From NCBI RefSeq assembly GCF_000225705.1, contig NZ_JH126469.1, positions 172,567 through 236,566 on the forward strand: a stretch of 64,000 nt of DNA, written 5' to 3'. The position numbers and the translations under genes are program-made. The notes under the pieces were generated by a model. It saw nothing but the letters and a program-made list of their open reading frames with translations. It ran no database searches and was not told where the DNA came from. Numbering within the stretch: the stretch's first letter is position 1; each line of letters begins with the position of its first letter. This stretch comes from Collinsella tanakaei YIT 12063 (lineage in GTDB: Bacteria; Actinomycetota; Coriobacteriia; Coriobacteriales; Coriobacteriaceae). Below are positions 34,772 through 44,072 of the stretch, in pieces.

Positions 34772-36742
34772 CTAGTACGTTCCGTATTCAAGGTGCGCGA
34801 TGCCGGGCTGCAAAGAGCGGTTGATGGCTCCAAGTTCGTCGCGCCCCATCGTCCTCCACATGCAATAGACGCAGCGAATGGCGAGGAAGAAGAAGCCGTT
34901 GTCGACAAGAAGCACGGCGAGGTCGGCGATGCGGTTTGAGAACTCCTCGGTTGGAGGAACGGGAATCCCCTCTGCGCGGGCAACTTCGACGGCCTCCGAA
35001 AAGTCGAGCCTACCGGAAAGCCCTTCTTTTTGACAAAGGGCGCGAAGCTCTTCATCTGCAACCTCGCTGACCTGTTCGCCGCGCGGGACCAGGCTATAGC
35101 ATGCGAGCGCTACATCGATGCGGCCGAGTTGCCAGTAGGCGAACGCGACGCGGTAGAAATAGTAGCTTATGGTCTCGCGGTCATAAGCGCATCGCAGGCC
35201 GTGTTTGACGACCTCGGTTATCTCATCGAATCTCTCAAGGCGACTGAGCGCGCTGATAAGAAGAAGGTGCGCTTGGGTCGATGTGACGGAAACGTCGAGA
35301 AGCCTATGCAGCTCGGCTAAGGCCCGAGTGTAGTTGCCGGACTTGAGATACATGGTCGCCAGGTCGCTCTCCGCGAAGAACAGCGCATCGGGCGCTCGCA
35401 AGATGCGGGTTGTTGGGTCATCTTCGAAAAGGGGGAGCAAAAGCCTACCCAAGTGATTCTCGCAAAATTGGGTCTGCACGGCTCCGCTTGACTGAAGTTC
35501 CGCGACCACACATGCGGCGGATATTTCCTCGGTGATTTTGATAAGGCCTTCCGCGGACTCGGAGGGATCGCTTTCGAAATGCTCTCTCAGTTCCTTGATG
35601 CGGATGTTGTACGGGCTATCCTCATCCTCCATTACTTCGAGTTCGGAAGCCTTGTCCGCCATGAGCAGACGGCGCAGGCATTCGGGGAGGTCGCGCGGGT
35701 CATCCTTTGGTTGGGCGTCGCGAACGGTGGAACCCAATTGGGGCATGGGCTGATCGATGCGCAGCGGAGCGAGTTCGGTGGTGCACCGGCCATCGCGCAA
35801 GGACGTTCCTGCGAGTGTGCGCGCAAGGGGGACAAGGCGGGCGAGATAGTCTTCTCGCTCGTATTTCATAAACCTGGAATGGTTGGGTTTTGCCTGGTTG
35901 TCCATTTGAACGTAGCACGTATGGATGCCCAGGCCGGATGCGAAGCAGGCTCCGGCAAGGACGAGCGCCATGCGAAAGCCGTGTTCAAGGGAGAGGGCCT
36001 CGCGGTCCGTGTCCAAAATCTCCTTCCATACCACCGTTGATTTGGGCGTGCCGCTAAACGCTTCTTCAGCGGGGAGGTCTTCGGGCTGAGGGGCGAGGAA
36101 ATTGACGGCCATCACGCCGTTTTTCGCATCGACGCGGTATGTGTAGTCAAGACGGGTGACCAGCGAGAGATGCTCGACAAGGGACGCGAAGCGGCTACGG
36201 ATGTCCCACTCTCCGCCGGGCGTGCAGGCAATGGTGCCGGGCGATGCCCAGGGGTTGGGTTCGATGGATTTCTCCATGAGGCGATCAACGTAGCCGGTGA
36301 TGATGCGGAATTGCTCGATATCAAGGTTGGCGCAGATTCGCTCGACGCCGTCGGCGCGTGGGGGGAGGTCTTCGCCCGTGATGGTGTCGGCAATCTTCGA
36401 CAGGCGATTCAGGATGGATTCAAGCGCATAAAGCAGCCTGGCGTCATGGGGCGAGACGGCTTCACGATCATAGTTGATATAGAACGCATCCATGAGTTCT
36501 ATACGGGCGAGGGAGACCGAGCCCACGGTCGAGATCTCGCGAAGCTTTTCGAGGTCGATATGGCTTATAAGCCGCTTTGCATACAGCTCAAAGCCGCTGG
36601 GGTCCTCTTTCTCGGAGATGGAGCGCATTGATACCGTAAGGGCGTCGACTAGTTGCATGGAAGCAAGCGAAAGAAAGAACTCGGTGGCACCAAGGTCGCT
36701 GAGGATGGGATTGCCTTCATTTTGGTCGGTATGATGCGACAC
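34772..36742 (-). CDS. Large TPR-like protein of unknown function
   Basis: A 656-residue soluble protein with no signal peptide. The C-terminal half (about 440-600) reads as tetratricopeptide-like helices (ATMYLKSGNYTRALAELHRL, FYRVAFAYWQLGRIDVAL). The N-terminal half is helical and unrecognised. GTG at 36742 is nine bases after GAGGAG. The protein faces two tRNA-Arg cassettes divergently and the tRNA-Ser convergent side, with no close operon partner. TPR proteins usually scaffold complexes; partners not visible. Confidence 0.75.
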   Translation of the reverse strand: MSHHTDQNEGNPILSDLGATEFFLSLASMQLVDALTVSMRSISEKEDPSGFELYAKRLISHIDLEKLREISTVGSVSLARIELMDAFYINYDREAVSPHDARLLYALESILNRLSKIADTITGEDLPPRADGVERICANLDIEQFRIITGYVDRLMEKSIEPNPWASPGTIACTPGGEWDIRSRFASLVEHLSLVTRLDYTYRVDAKNGVMAVNFLAPQPEDLPAEEAFSGTPKSTVVWKEILDTDREALSLEHGFRMALVLAGACFASGLGIHTCYVQMDNQAKPNHSRFMKYEREDYLARLVPLARTLAGTSLRDGRCTTELAPLRIDQPMPQLGSTVRDAQPKDDPRDLPECLRRLLMADKASELEVMEDEDSPYNIRIKELREHFESDPSESAEGLIKITEEISAACVVAELQSSGAVQTQFCENHLGRLLLPLFEDDPTTRILRAPDALFFAESDLATMYLKSGNYTRALAELHRLLDVSVTSTQAHLLLISALSRLERFDEITEVVKHGLRCAYDRETISYYFYRVAFAYWQLGRIDVALACYSLVPRGEQVSEVADEELRALCQKEGLSGRLDFSEAVEVARAEGIPVPPTEEFSNRIADLAVLLVDNGFFFLAIRCVYCMWRTMGRDELGAINRSLQPGIAHLEYGTY

Positions 36743-36923
36743 GTTAAATCACTCCTCAAAGATCGCGCTATTCGGTTCTGTATGTTCCCATTTTCCTACG
36801 TTGGGAACAATGATTGTGGCCGCTTGGGTTTTCATGAGCGATTCGTAATTGTGTAAATATGGACGATGACCTCGCGAAACTGTATCTCGAGAAATCGAAG
36901 TTCAAAAAAGTTGATATTTATGC

Positions 36924-36952
36924 TTGACGTAATCTAGGGTGAGTGACATTAT
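36924..36952 (+). promoter_or_regulatory. Promoter of first tRNA-Arg
   Basis: TTGACG at 36924-36929 and CATTAT at 36947-36952 with a 17-base spacer. The same layout precedes the second copy. Confidence 0.65.
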
Positions 36953-36964
36953 ATTCCTTGCGTT

Positions 36965-37041
36965 GCGGCGTTACCTCAGCTGGATAGAGGGTCTGACTAC
37001 GAATCAGAACGTCACAGGTTCGAATCCTGTACGCCGCACCA
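36965..37041 (+). tRNA. tRNA-Arg(ACG), copy 1
   Basis: A 77-base cloverleaf with encoded CCA. Acceptor GCGGCGU/ACGCCGC, anticodon loop CUACGAA (anticodon ACG, presumably inosine at 34) on UCUGA/UCAGA, T arm ACAGG/CCUGU. Reads CGN arginine codons. Confidence 0.97.
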
Positions 37042-37055
37042 GTTGATTGTTGAAG

Positions 37056-37083
37056 GAGAGTCAGAGATGGCTCTCTTTTTTTT
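37056..37083 (+). terminator. Terminator of first tRNA-Arg
   Basis: GAGAGTC pairs with GGCTCTC (one G-U) around AGAGAT, followed by eight T residues. Confidence 0.88.
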
Positions 37084-37234
37084 CATTTAGGGCATGTTCT
37101 TACGCGGAGCGCGTCCTCTCTTGAGGACGACCTGGACGGGCGATCTTTGGTTGAGAATGCCTCTGGTCGTTCGGGCAGCGCGCGGATGACCGCGCGGCGT
37201 CTGTAAGAAATATGGCCAAAGCGAAAAAAAGTTC

Positions 37235-37263
37235 TTGACTTAAAGCTGACATCATGTGATTAT
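37235..37263 (+). promoter_or_regulatory. Promoter of second tRNA-Arg
   Basis: TTGACT at 37235-37240 and GATTAT at 37258-37263, 17-base spacer; the bases TATATTCCTTGCG before the tRNA match copy 1 exactly. Confidence 0.65.
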
Positions 37264-37275
37264 ATTCCTTGCGTT

Positions 37276-37352
37276 GCGGCGTTACCTCAGCTGGATAGAG
37301 GGTCTGACTACGAATCAGAACGTCACAGGTTCGAATCCTGTACGCCGCACCA
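37276..37352 (+). tRNA. tRNA-Arg(ACG), copy 2
   Basis: Identical to the copy at 36965-37041, with its own promoter and terminator. The 234 bases between the copies hold no gene. Matching 5' flanks suggest a tandem duplication like that of tRNA-Asp. Confidence 0.97.
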
Positions 37353-37364
37353 GTTGATCTTCGA

Positions 37365-37386
37365 GCCTCCTTCGGGAGGCTTTTTT
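37365..37386 (+). terminator. Terminator of second tRNA-Arg
   Basis: GCCTCC pairs with GGAGGC on a TTCG loop, followed by six T residues. It differs in sequence from the first copy. Confidence 0.9.
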
Positions 37387-37477
37387 AATATGCATTCATG
37401 TTTAACATTGAAATAGGTGCTGGGGCATGGTGGCGGCTGAATGCGGGCCGCATTGCTTATAGGGGCCGCCTACAGGG

Positions 37478-38461
37478 CTATTTGCCAATAACAATGTCGG
37501 CGCTATGGATGCTGATGGCGCGCCAGCTGAATAAATCGACAAGCTGGTCGACGGATCTGGGCGAGGAATCGGGCGCGATGCCGGCGATATGGGACAGGTA
37601 GCCAAGGAGCTTCTCGGGCGTACCGAAGCACGCCATAAGTTCTCCCATGTCGCAGTCTCTATCACGTTTGGAGAGACGGCGGCCATCGGGAGCTGCGAGC
37701 AGGGGAACGTGCGCATAGCTGGGATGGTTGTAGCCCAAAAGGTTCTGAAGGTATATCTGGCGCGCGGACGACCCCAGAAGGTCGCGCCCCCGCACGATCT
37801 CGGTTACGCCCATATGCTCGTCGTCGACGGTGACAACAAGTTGGTAGGCGAACACCCCGTCGCTTCGCTGGATTAAGAAGTCGCCGCAGTCGGTGGCGAG
37901 GCATTCGGACACCGTTCCATACGAGCGATCGTTAAATGTGATGATTCCTGCGGGGTCCGCCTCATCGGGCACCTTCAGGCGGAGGGCCGGGGCCTTGAGC
38001 GCGCGCCGCCTGGCGACCTCGTCTGCATCTAGGTTGCGGCAGGTGCCGGGGTACAGAGGGGTGCCGTCGCTGGCATGGGGGGCGCTGGCGGCGTGCAGCT
38101 CTGCGCGCGTGCAGAAGCATGGGTATACCAAGTCCTGACTTGCAAGGGCGCGAACGGCGTCGCGGTATAGGTCCAGCCGGTCGCTTTGATAGTAGGGACC
38201 CTCGTCCCAATCAAGACCAAGCCACCTCAGATCGGCGATAAGCTGTTCATCGAATTTGCCCCTGCGGCAGCGCTCGTCCAAATCTTCAATACGCAGCACC
38301 ATGCGTCCGTTTTGGCTGCGTACGGATAGCCAGGCAACCAGTGCGGAATACACGTTTCCAAGGTGCATCCTGCCAGATGGAGAGGGGGCAAAGCGCCCCA
38401 CCACCGGGTGGGCGGCGGCTTGTGCCGTACCTGCGTTGGTATGTTGGGCGTTACTGTTCAT
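37478..38461 (-). CDS. gluQ: Glutamyl-queuosine tRNA(Asp) synthetase
   Basis: A 327-residue paralogue of glutamyl-tRNA synthetase that lacks the anticodon-binding domain and attaches glutamate to queuosine-34 of tRNA-Asp. FAPSPSGRMHLGN carries the HIGH-like motif, RIEDLD follows, CFCTRAE and YPGTC supply the zinc cysteines, and RRLSKRD is the KMSKS-like loop. The true ATG is 38461; the TTG upstream is unlikely. Its substrate genes, two tRNA-Asp(GTC), are 36 kb away in the same window. Confidence 0.92.
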   Translation of the reverse strand: MNSNAQHTNAGTAQAAAHPVVGRFAPSPSGRMHLGNVYSALVAWLSVRSQNGRMVLRIEDLDERCRRGKFDEQLIADLRWLGLDWDEGPYYQSDRLDLYRDAVRALASQDLVYPCFCTRAELHAASAPHASDGTPLYPGTCRNLDADEVARRRALKAPALRLKVPDEADPAGIITFNDRSYGTVSECLATDCGDFLIQRSDGVFAYQLVVTVDDEHMGVTEIVRGRDLLGSSARQIYLQNLLGYNHPSYAHVPLLAAPDGRRLSKRDRDCDMGELMACFGTPEKLLGYLSHIAGIAPDSSPRSVDQLVDLFSWRAISIHSADIVIGK

Positions 38462-38494
38462 GGGCAAGAGTATAGCGCGGCGCCGGACGAGTAT

Positions 38495-38524
38495 GAAAAA
38501 AGCGCACCCGGGAGGATGCGCTTT
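38495..38524 (-). terminator. Terminator of ferritin gene
   Basis: AAAGCGCA pairs with TGCGCTTT around a 10-base loop; on the minus strand it runs into TTTTTTCATAC. Confidence 0.85.
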
Positions 38525-38580
38525 GAAAGGGCTGCGGGCAAAAGCTGCATAAAAGCCGCGGCTGGTCTATATGGGCTGGT

Positions 38581-39099
38581 CTACATGGGCAAAGCGGTCT
38601 GGGCGGTGTAGACGCGTGCCTGGTACTCGCGGTCAAGGTCAAACAGGCCCTTGGGATCGGAGCCAAAGAGCTTCATGTTGGTGACCATGTCGCGCGCGTT
38701 TGCTTCCTCCTCGCCCTGCTCCTTAACAAACCAATCGAGCATCTGCATGGCACGGATGTCGTGCACCTCATGGGCGACCTCGTAGCAGTGGTGAATGAGG
38801 CTGGTGACGTACTCCTCATGGGCAAGGCCCGCCTCAAGCGGCTCAAGGTCGTTCTCAAACACCTTATCGGGCTTGGCAATGGCCTCCATGGTGGGCTTGT
38901 AGTCGTTGTCCAGCAGGTAGCGGCGGATGGCCAGCGCGTGGTCGGCCTCCTCCTTAACCTGGATCATGTACCAGTTGGCAAAACCCTTAAGACCGCGGTC
39001 CTCATAGTAATCGGCAAACGTGAGGTACAGATAGGACGAGTAGAGCTCGGCGTTGATCTGCTCCTCCAGGGCCTGGGCGACGGCGGAATTGATGGCCAT
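38581..39099 (-). CDS. ftn: Ferritin
   Basis: A 172-residue bacterial ferritin (FtnA type), an iron-storage four-helix protein forming 24-mers. Ferroxidase residues are visible in ALEEQINAELYSSYLYL (Glu17), KEEADHA (Glu and His) and the VKEQGEEEA segment (Glu, Gln). The ATG at 39099 follows GAGGGAA. It is monocistronic with its own terminator. With rubrerythrin it protects against iron-driven oxidation. All landmark residues present, usual length. Confidence 0.95.
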   Translation of the reverse strand: MAINSAVAQALEEQINAELYSSYLYLTFADYYEDRGLKGFANWYMIQVKEEADHALAIRRYLLDNDYKPTMEAIAKPDKVFENDLEPLEAGLAHEEYVTSLIHHCYEVAHEVHDIRAMQMLDWFVKEQGEEEANARDMVTNMKLFGSDPKGLFDLDREYQARVYTAQTALPM

Positions 39100-39297
39100 A
39101 GTGCATTCCCTCTTTCTGCTTGGCGTACCTGTGCAAAATAGGTGGCGCGCCCCCTCGCGCGCTGCATGTAAGTATAGCGCTCCGTGCGGACGGTCGGTTA
39201 TCTTCCGCGGGTGCAATTCGCGCGGAGCGTGAACGCATTATGGCGAGGGTGTGGGTACAATTGGTGCCAAATTACCCGCGGAGTGGAAGGGGCGTCC

Positions 39298-41256
39298 ATG
39301 CGCATCCGTATCTCCAACGCGCTCGCCGTCGTCGCCGCGACCGCTGCGCTCGCGTTGTCCTGTCTGTTCTCAGCCCCCGTTGTCGCGCGGGCAGACGGCT
39401 TCGACATGCATTCTGTCAACATCTTCGCCACCGTACTGGAAGACGGGCGCATGCTTGTCTCGGAGTCGCGTACGTTCGACTTCGACGATGATGTGAACGG
39501 CGTGTTTTGGACCATCCCGTTAGGCGAGAACCAGCAGGGCCATCCAACCTCTCTTGAGCAGGTCAGCGTTAGGGCGACTGAGAACGATCAGCAGGTGAAC
39601 TACCAGCTTGTGGACTCGGCAAACAATGGCGACACGGGTGTCTACACCGTGGAGAACGATGGAGACCGGGTTACCATCAAGGTCTTCTCGCCCCATGAAT
39701 CCGGCGAGCAGGGAAGCTTCATGGTGTCCTACATCATCAACGGCGCCGTCATGGCGTGGTCCGATACCGCGGAGCTGTATTGGAAGTTTGTGGGTGACGG
39801 CTGGACCGAGCCCTCCCATGACGTGACGCTCACCCTTGGTTTCTCGGGCGAGGCCCATGATATCTACGGGAGCGATGGCAGCGTAGAGAGCAAGGACTGG
39901 TCTTCTGACGAGCTTTCTGATCTTGGCGTGCGCGCGTGGGGTCACGGGCCCTTGGACGCAACGGTTCAGGTGGGCGATATGGGTGACCCGGTCGCCCGCT
40001 TTACCGTGCCGCGCGTCGATTCGGGCGAGTACGCCGAGGCGCGTCTGGTGTTTCCCGTGTCCTGGGTGCCGGATCTTCAGGTGTCCTCGTCCGCGCGTCT
40101 TGAGACCATCTTGGACGAGGAAGCCGCGTGGGCGGAAGAGGCCAACGCGCGTCGCGAGGAGGCTCGCCGCATGGTTGCGGCGGCGACGGTGCTGAGCGTG
40201 GGCTCGGCTGCGGTTTTGCTTGTTGCCGCCGTGGGCCTACGCCTTACTGTATTCAAGAGCCCCAAGCCGATGTTTCAGGATACGTACTATCGCGATGTTC
40301 CCAGTGATGATCATCCTGCGGTGATTTCTGCTTTCATGTGCGACGGCGATGTGGGCGACGCTGCATTTGTGGCGACTCTTATGAAGCTTACGGACGAGCG
40401 CGTGATCGAGTTGGTGTGCCAAACGCGGCAGAAGCGCGGGCTGTTTGGCTCCAAGGACGAGGATTCCTACAGTATCCGCCTTGTCGACCGCGCCCGTGCA
40501 ACCGGCCCCATCGACATCGATGCACTCGATTTGTACTTTGGCCCGGGCGCCCAGAATGGCGAAGAGGTGCGTTTCGATGGGGTTCGCGCGAACGCGGACG
40601 AGGATTCCGACGCCTATGGCGAGCGTTTGGACGGCTTCAAGGCTTCCGTTGGCGCGGCTATCGAGATGCGCGGCCTCTTGCGTGACAGCTCGCATGCGTT
40701 TGGGTTGACGGTCGTTGTCCTTGCGGTCGTGATCGGCGTGGCGTCTCTATTCGCAACCATCGAGCTCGAGACGAGCGTCCTGGCGCTGCTCGCTGCGTGC
40801 GCCATGGCTATTGCCGCCGCGGCGGTGGCCGCCACGGCTCGGCGCTACACCCGCGAGGACGTGGAGCTGCGCGCCCGGTGCCTGGCGCTCAAGCGCTGGC
40901 TGGAAGATTTCACCCGTCTGGGCGAGGCAGTGCCGCAAGACCTTATCTTGTGGAACAAGCTGCTGGTCATGGCAGTTGCCCTGGGCGTATCTGATAAGGT
41001 GCTTCGCGACCTTGCGGACGCGGTCCCGCGGGATATGCGCCAAGACGAGCTGGGCGGCTTCTACTATCCCGTGTACTGGTGGTGCTATCCCCACGGTAGC
41101 CTTGGCTCGCCCACGCGCGACCTGTCTTCTACCTACGGAGCCATCTCCGCCGCGGCGCTGACGGCGAGCGCAAATAGCTCGTCGGGCGGCTTTGGCGGAG
41201 GTTTCTCCGGTGGCGGCGGAGGAGGCGTTGGCGGAGGCGGCGGCGGAACGTTTTAG
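39298..41256 (+). CDS. DUF2207-family membrane protein
   Basis: A 652-residue protein. A signal peptide or anchor (about 1-34) is followed by an extracellular DUF2207 domain (about 35-280; GVFWTIPLG, ELYWKFVGDGW). A membrane segment (about 292-317), a cytosolic part, two closely spaced membrane segments (about 463-510) and a cytosolic C-terminal half follow. The tail is a glycine run broken by Phe, Ser and Val (GGFGGGFSGGGG), the hallmark of this family. Function unknown. ATG at 39298 follows GGAAGGGG. Confidence 0.88.
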   Translation: MRIRISNALAVVAATAALALSCLFSAPVVARADGFDMHSVNIFATVLEDGRMLVSESRTFDFDDDVNGVFWTIPLGENQQGHPTSLEQVSVRATENDQQVNYQLVDSANNGDTGVYTVENDGDRVTIKVFSPHESGEQGSFMVSYIINGAVMAWSDTAELYWKFVGDGWTEPSHDVTLTLGFSGEAHDIYGSDGSVESKDWSSDELSDLGVRAWGHGPLDATVQVGDMGDPVARFTVPRVDSGEYAEARLVFPVSWVPDLQVSSSARLETILDEEAAWAEEANARREEARRMVAAATVLSVGSAAVLLVAAVGLRLTVFKSPKPMFQDTYYRDVPSDDHPAVISAFMCDGDVGDAAFVATLMKLTDERVIELVCQTRQKRGLFGSKDEDSYSIRLVDRARATGPIDIDALDLYFGPGAQNGEEVRFDGVRANADEDSDAYGERLDGFKASVGAAIEMRGLLRDSSHAFGLTVVVLAVVIGVASLFATIELETSVLALLAACAMAIAAAAVAATARRYTREDVELRARCLALKRWLEDFTRLGEAVPQDLILWNKLLVMAVALGVSDKVLRDLADAVPRDMRQDELGGFYYPVYWWCYPHGSLGSPTRDLSSTYGAISAAALTASANSSSGGFGGGFSGGGGGGVGGGGGGTF

Positions 41257-41329
41257 GGCGCTGCCGGCTTTGTGTTCAGGCTTGCGATGCGGCGCGAGGT
41301 GACGGACGGCTGCGGTTTCATGAAAAAAG

Positions 41330-41358
41330 AAGGGCTCCTGATAAGGGAGCCCTTTCTT
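41330..41358. terminator. Bidirectional terminator between DUF2207 and GNAT genes
   Basis: AGGGCTCC (41331-41338) pairs with GGAGCCCT (41346-41353) around TGATAAG. T-rich runs lie on both sides, so it can serve both convergent genes. Confidence 0.85.
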
Positions 41359-41450
41359 GTGCGGATGCGTTCCGCGTATGCTTGTCCTCGCCGTATCGAT
41401 CGCGTGCGAGACTAGGCGCCAAGCTGCCCTCAAGGCGCCGGTTAGCGATC

Positions 41451-42086
41451 TTAGGCGGAGAGATCCATTCCGTACAGGTACATCTCGCGGGGGAGCACAT
41501 GGCGCTCTTCGCGATTTGCCCGGTACATTGCGGCGCGCTTAAGGCCGCGGCGCTCGTAAAACTTCCACGAGCAATCGGTGTCGGTGTAAAGGTACAGGCC
41601 CTTCGCACCGCGAGAGGTGACATAGGAGGTCGCCGCATCTAGCAGGACGCTGCCAATTCCAAGCCCGCGGGCGGTGCCGCTCACGGCAAGCAGGGTGATC
41701 TGGCTTGCGCGGGCAAGGCCGCTTTGCTCAAGTAGGCGACCGTTGACGCGCCGCTCGGCTTCCAAGAAGGAAAGGTACTCGTCCGTAGCCTTGGGCTCCA
41801 GCTTGTGCATGCGCTCCAGGAACGCGTCCATAGCGGCATGACATTCTTTGGCATGGGGGAGTCGGTCGCCTTCGGCGCGTGCCAGCACGATGCCGCAGGG
41901 AATATCGTCCACTAATACAACCTGCGAAAAGCTGGAAATCTCAAGGGAATGGACCAGGTCGCACGCGGCTTCCAGGGCGTTGTATTCCTGGTTGGGCACG
42001 TAGGTATGCCAGGTGTCCTTCAGGATTGAGGCAAGGGCGCTAAAATCGTCCTTCTCAAACGGCCTATAGATGACGCGTGAAACCAT
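41451..42086 (-). CDS. GNAT-family N-acetyltransferase
   Basis: A 211-residue acetyltransferase. The acetyl-CoA loop is VSGTARGLGIGSVLLDAA (about 147-164), with a beta strand ITLLAV before it and LYLYTDTDCSWKFYERRGL after it. AAGGAGG lies just before the ATG at 42086. The substrate cannot be told. Convergent with DUF2207 and divergent from purH. Confidence 0.88.
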   Translation of the reverse strand: MVSRVIYRPFEKDDFSALASILKDTWHTYVPNQEYNALEAACDLVHSLEISSFSQVVLVDDIPCGIVLARAEGDRLPHAKECHAAMDAFLERMHKLEPKATDEYLSFLEAERRVNGRLLEQSGLARASQITLLAVSGTARGLGIGSVLLDAATSYVTSRGAKGLYLYTDTDCSWKFYERRGLKRAAMYRANREERHVLPREMYLYGMDLSA

Positions 42087-42329
42087 TCGTGCCTCCTTCT
42101 TCACTAAGGTTTCTACCACGCGGGAGGGATTCAAATATGGTCTCCCTATGTCACCACAGGTCCCCCGCGAATTCTTCGCGGAACCGTCACGTTGTCTTGG
42201 CATTTTCTTCAAAATCACCCCGTGCCATGCACAACGCGGGCGGCGGGTTGCGCTACATTAGTAGGACGAAGAGAGAGGCCGTCCCCCTTGCATGGCGGGA
42301 CGCTCGCATCCACGAAGGAGGAGTGCTGC

Positions 42330-43970
42330 ATGGGCACAGACAAGAAGATCTCGCGCGCGCTGATCTCGGTGACCGACAAGACGGGTGTCGTCGAGTTCGC
42401 TCAGTCGCTGGTAAGCGACTACGGTGTTGAGATCATCTCGACGGGCGGTACCGCGCGCGTGCTGGAAGAGGCCGGCGTTCCGGTGATCCCCATCGAGGAG
42501 TTCACGGGCTTCCCCGAGATGATGGACGGGCGCGTCAAGACGTTGCACCCCAAGGTGCATGGCGGCTTGCTGTGCCGTCGCGACTCCGAGCAGCACATGG
42601 CGGAGGCCGCTGAGCACGGTATCCAGATGATCGACCTGGTCTGCGTCAACCTCTACGAGTTCGAGAAGACCGTCGCCTCCCCGGACGTCACCTTTGTGGA
42701 CGCCATCGAGCACATCGATATCGGCGGTCCCTCCATGCTGCGTTCCGCTGCCAAGAACAACGATTCCGTCACCGTGGTCTGCGACCCTGATGACTATGCT
42801 CGTATTTTGGACGAAATGTCCGTGCATGCCGGTTGCACCACGCTTGGCACCCGTCGCCATTTGGCTGCCAAGGTCTACACCCGCACCGCTTCTTACGATA
42901 CGGCTATCTCTACCTGGCTCAATACCTACCTGGCGAACGAGGACGCGGGCGCTGCCGGCACCACCGCCCCCGCGTTTGTGCCTCCGGCGGCCTTTGACTT
43001 GCACCTTGAGAAGGCCCAGGACCTGCGCTATGGCGAGAATCCGCATCAGACCGCCGCGGTCTATCGCTTCGCCGATAGCTTTGGCAATTTCGCCTCGTTC
43101 GCAAGCCCTCTGGTTGGTGCCGAGCAGATCCAGGGCAAGCCGCTGTCCTACAACAACTTCCTGGATGCCGACGCCGCCTGGAACGCCGTTCGCGAGTTCG
43201 AGGAGCCCGCGGTCATCATCCTGAAGCATCAGAATCCCTGCGGCTCCGCAACGGGCGAGGACGTGACCGAGGCGTATGACCGCGCCTTCGCTTGCGATCC
43301 TAAGAGCGCCTTTGGCGGCATCATCGCCGTCAACCGCGAGGTGCCCCTGAGCCTGGTGGAGCATTTCGCAGACGTCAACAAGCAGTTTGTCGAGGTTCTC
43401 ATCGCCCCGTCCTTCAGCCCCGAGGCGCTCGAGCGCCTGTCCAAGCGCACCAACCTACGCGTGCTTGCCACCGGCGGCGCTGACGGGCACGCCCAGCTTG
43501 AAGCCCGTACCGTCGATGGCGGCATGCTGGTTCAGTGCGTGGATACGGTGGACGAGGATCCTTCGACTTTCACGTTCCCCACTACCCGCAAGCCCACGGA
43601 TGCAGAGATGGAAGACCTCATCTTTGCCTGGAAGGTTTGCAAGACCGTCAAGAGCAACGCCATCCTCATCGCTAAGGATCGCGCCGGCATTGGCATGGGT
43701 CCCGGCCAGCCCAACCGCGTTGACTCCGCACTGCTGGCCTGCCAGCGCGCCGAGGAGGCCTGTGAGCGCATGGGCGTCGAGGCGGGCGGCTTTGCCTGCG
43801 CCAGCGATGCGTTCTTCCCGTTCCGCGACAACGTCGACGTGCTTGCCGCGCATGGCGTGACCGCCATCATCCAGCCCGGCGGATCGGTGCGTGACGACGA
43901 GTCCATCCAGGCGTGCGATGACCACGGTATCGCCATGGTCTTTACCGGCACCCGTCACTTCCGTCACTAA
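42330..43970 (+). CDS. purH: AICAR transformylase / IMP cyclohydrolase
   Basis: A 546-residue bifunctional enzyme for the last two steps of IMP synthesis. The N-terminal cyclohydrolase (about 1-200) has SRALISVTDKTGVVEFA, ISTGGTARVL and RVKTLHPKVHGGLL. The transformylase domain has LRYGENPHQ, KHQNPCGSA, FGGIIAVNR and the terminal TGTRHFRH. ATG at 42330 follows GAAGGAGGAG. No purine riboswitch or obvious PurR box was seen in the 240 bases upstream. A terminator follows. Confidence 0.97.
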   Translation: MGTDKKISRALISVTDKTGVVEFAQSLVSDYGVEIISTGGTARVLEEAGVPVIPIEEFTGFPEMMDGRVKTLHPKVHGGLLCRRDSEQHMAEAAEHGIQMIDLVCVNLYEFEKTVASPDVTFVDAIEHIDIGGPSMLRSAAKNNDSVTVVCDPDDYARILDEMSVHAGCTTLGTRRHLAAKVYTRTASYDTAISTWLNTYLANEDAGAAGTTAPAFVPPAAFDLHLEKAQDLRYGENPHQTAAVYRFADSFGNFASFASPLVGAEQIQGKPLSYNNFLDADAAWNAVREFEEPAVIILKHQNPCGSATGEDVTEAYDRAFACDPKSAFGGIIAVNREVPLSLVEHFADVNKQFVEVLIAPSFSPEALERLSKRTNLRVLATGGADGHAQLEARTVDGGMLVQCVDTVDEDPSTFTFPTTRKPTDAEMEDLIFAWKVCKTVKSNAILIAKDRAGIGMGPGQPNRVDSALLACQRAEEACERMGVEAGGFACASDAFFPFRDNVDVLAAHGVTAIIQPGGSVRDDESIQACDDHGIAMVFTGTRHFRH

Positions 43971-44031
43971 AAGCATGCGGGTAGCGGGTATAACCCATGC
44001 GGGTTAACCTGACGATCCATAAGGACAATAC

Positions 44032-44060
44032 GGGCTCCCGAGATTTCGGGGGCCCTTTTT
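44032..44060 (+). terminator. Terminator after purH
   Basis: GGGCTCCCGA pairs with TCGGGGGCCC (one G-U) on a 4-base loop and is followed by five T residues, just before the next gene. Confidence 0.85.
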
Positions 44061-44072
44061 GAAAGGAGAGCC

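Noticed and set aside
37400..37477. GC-rich inverted bases near the gluQ end as an attachment site
   Set aside because: There is no duplicated tRNA end and no integrase or phage gene nearby; it is more likely gluQ termination.
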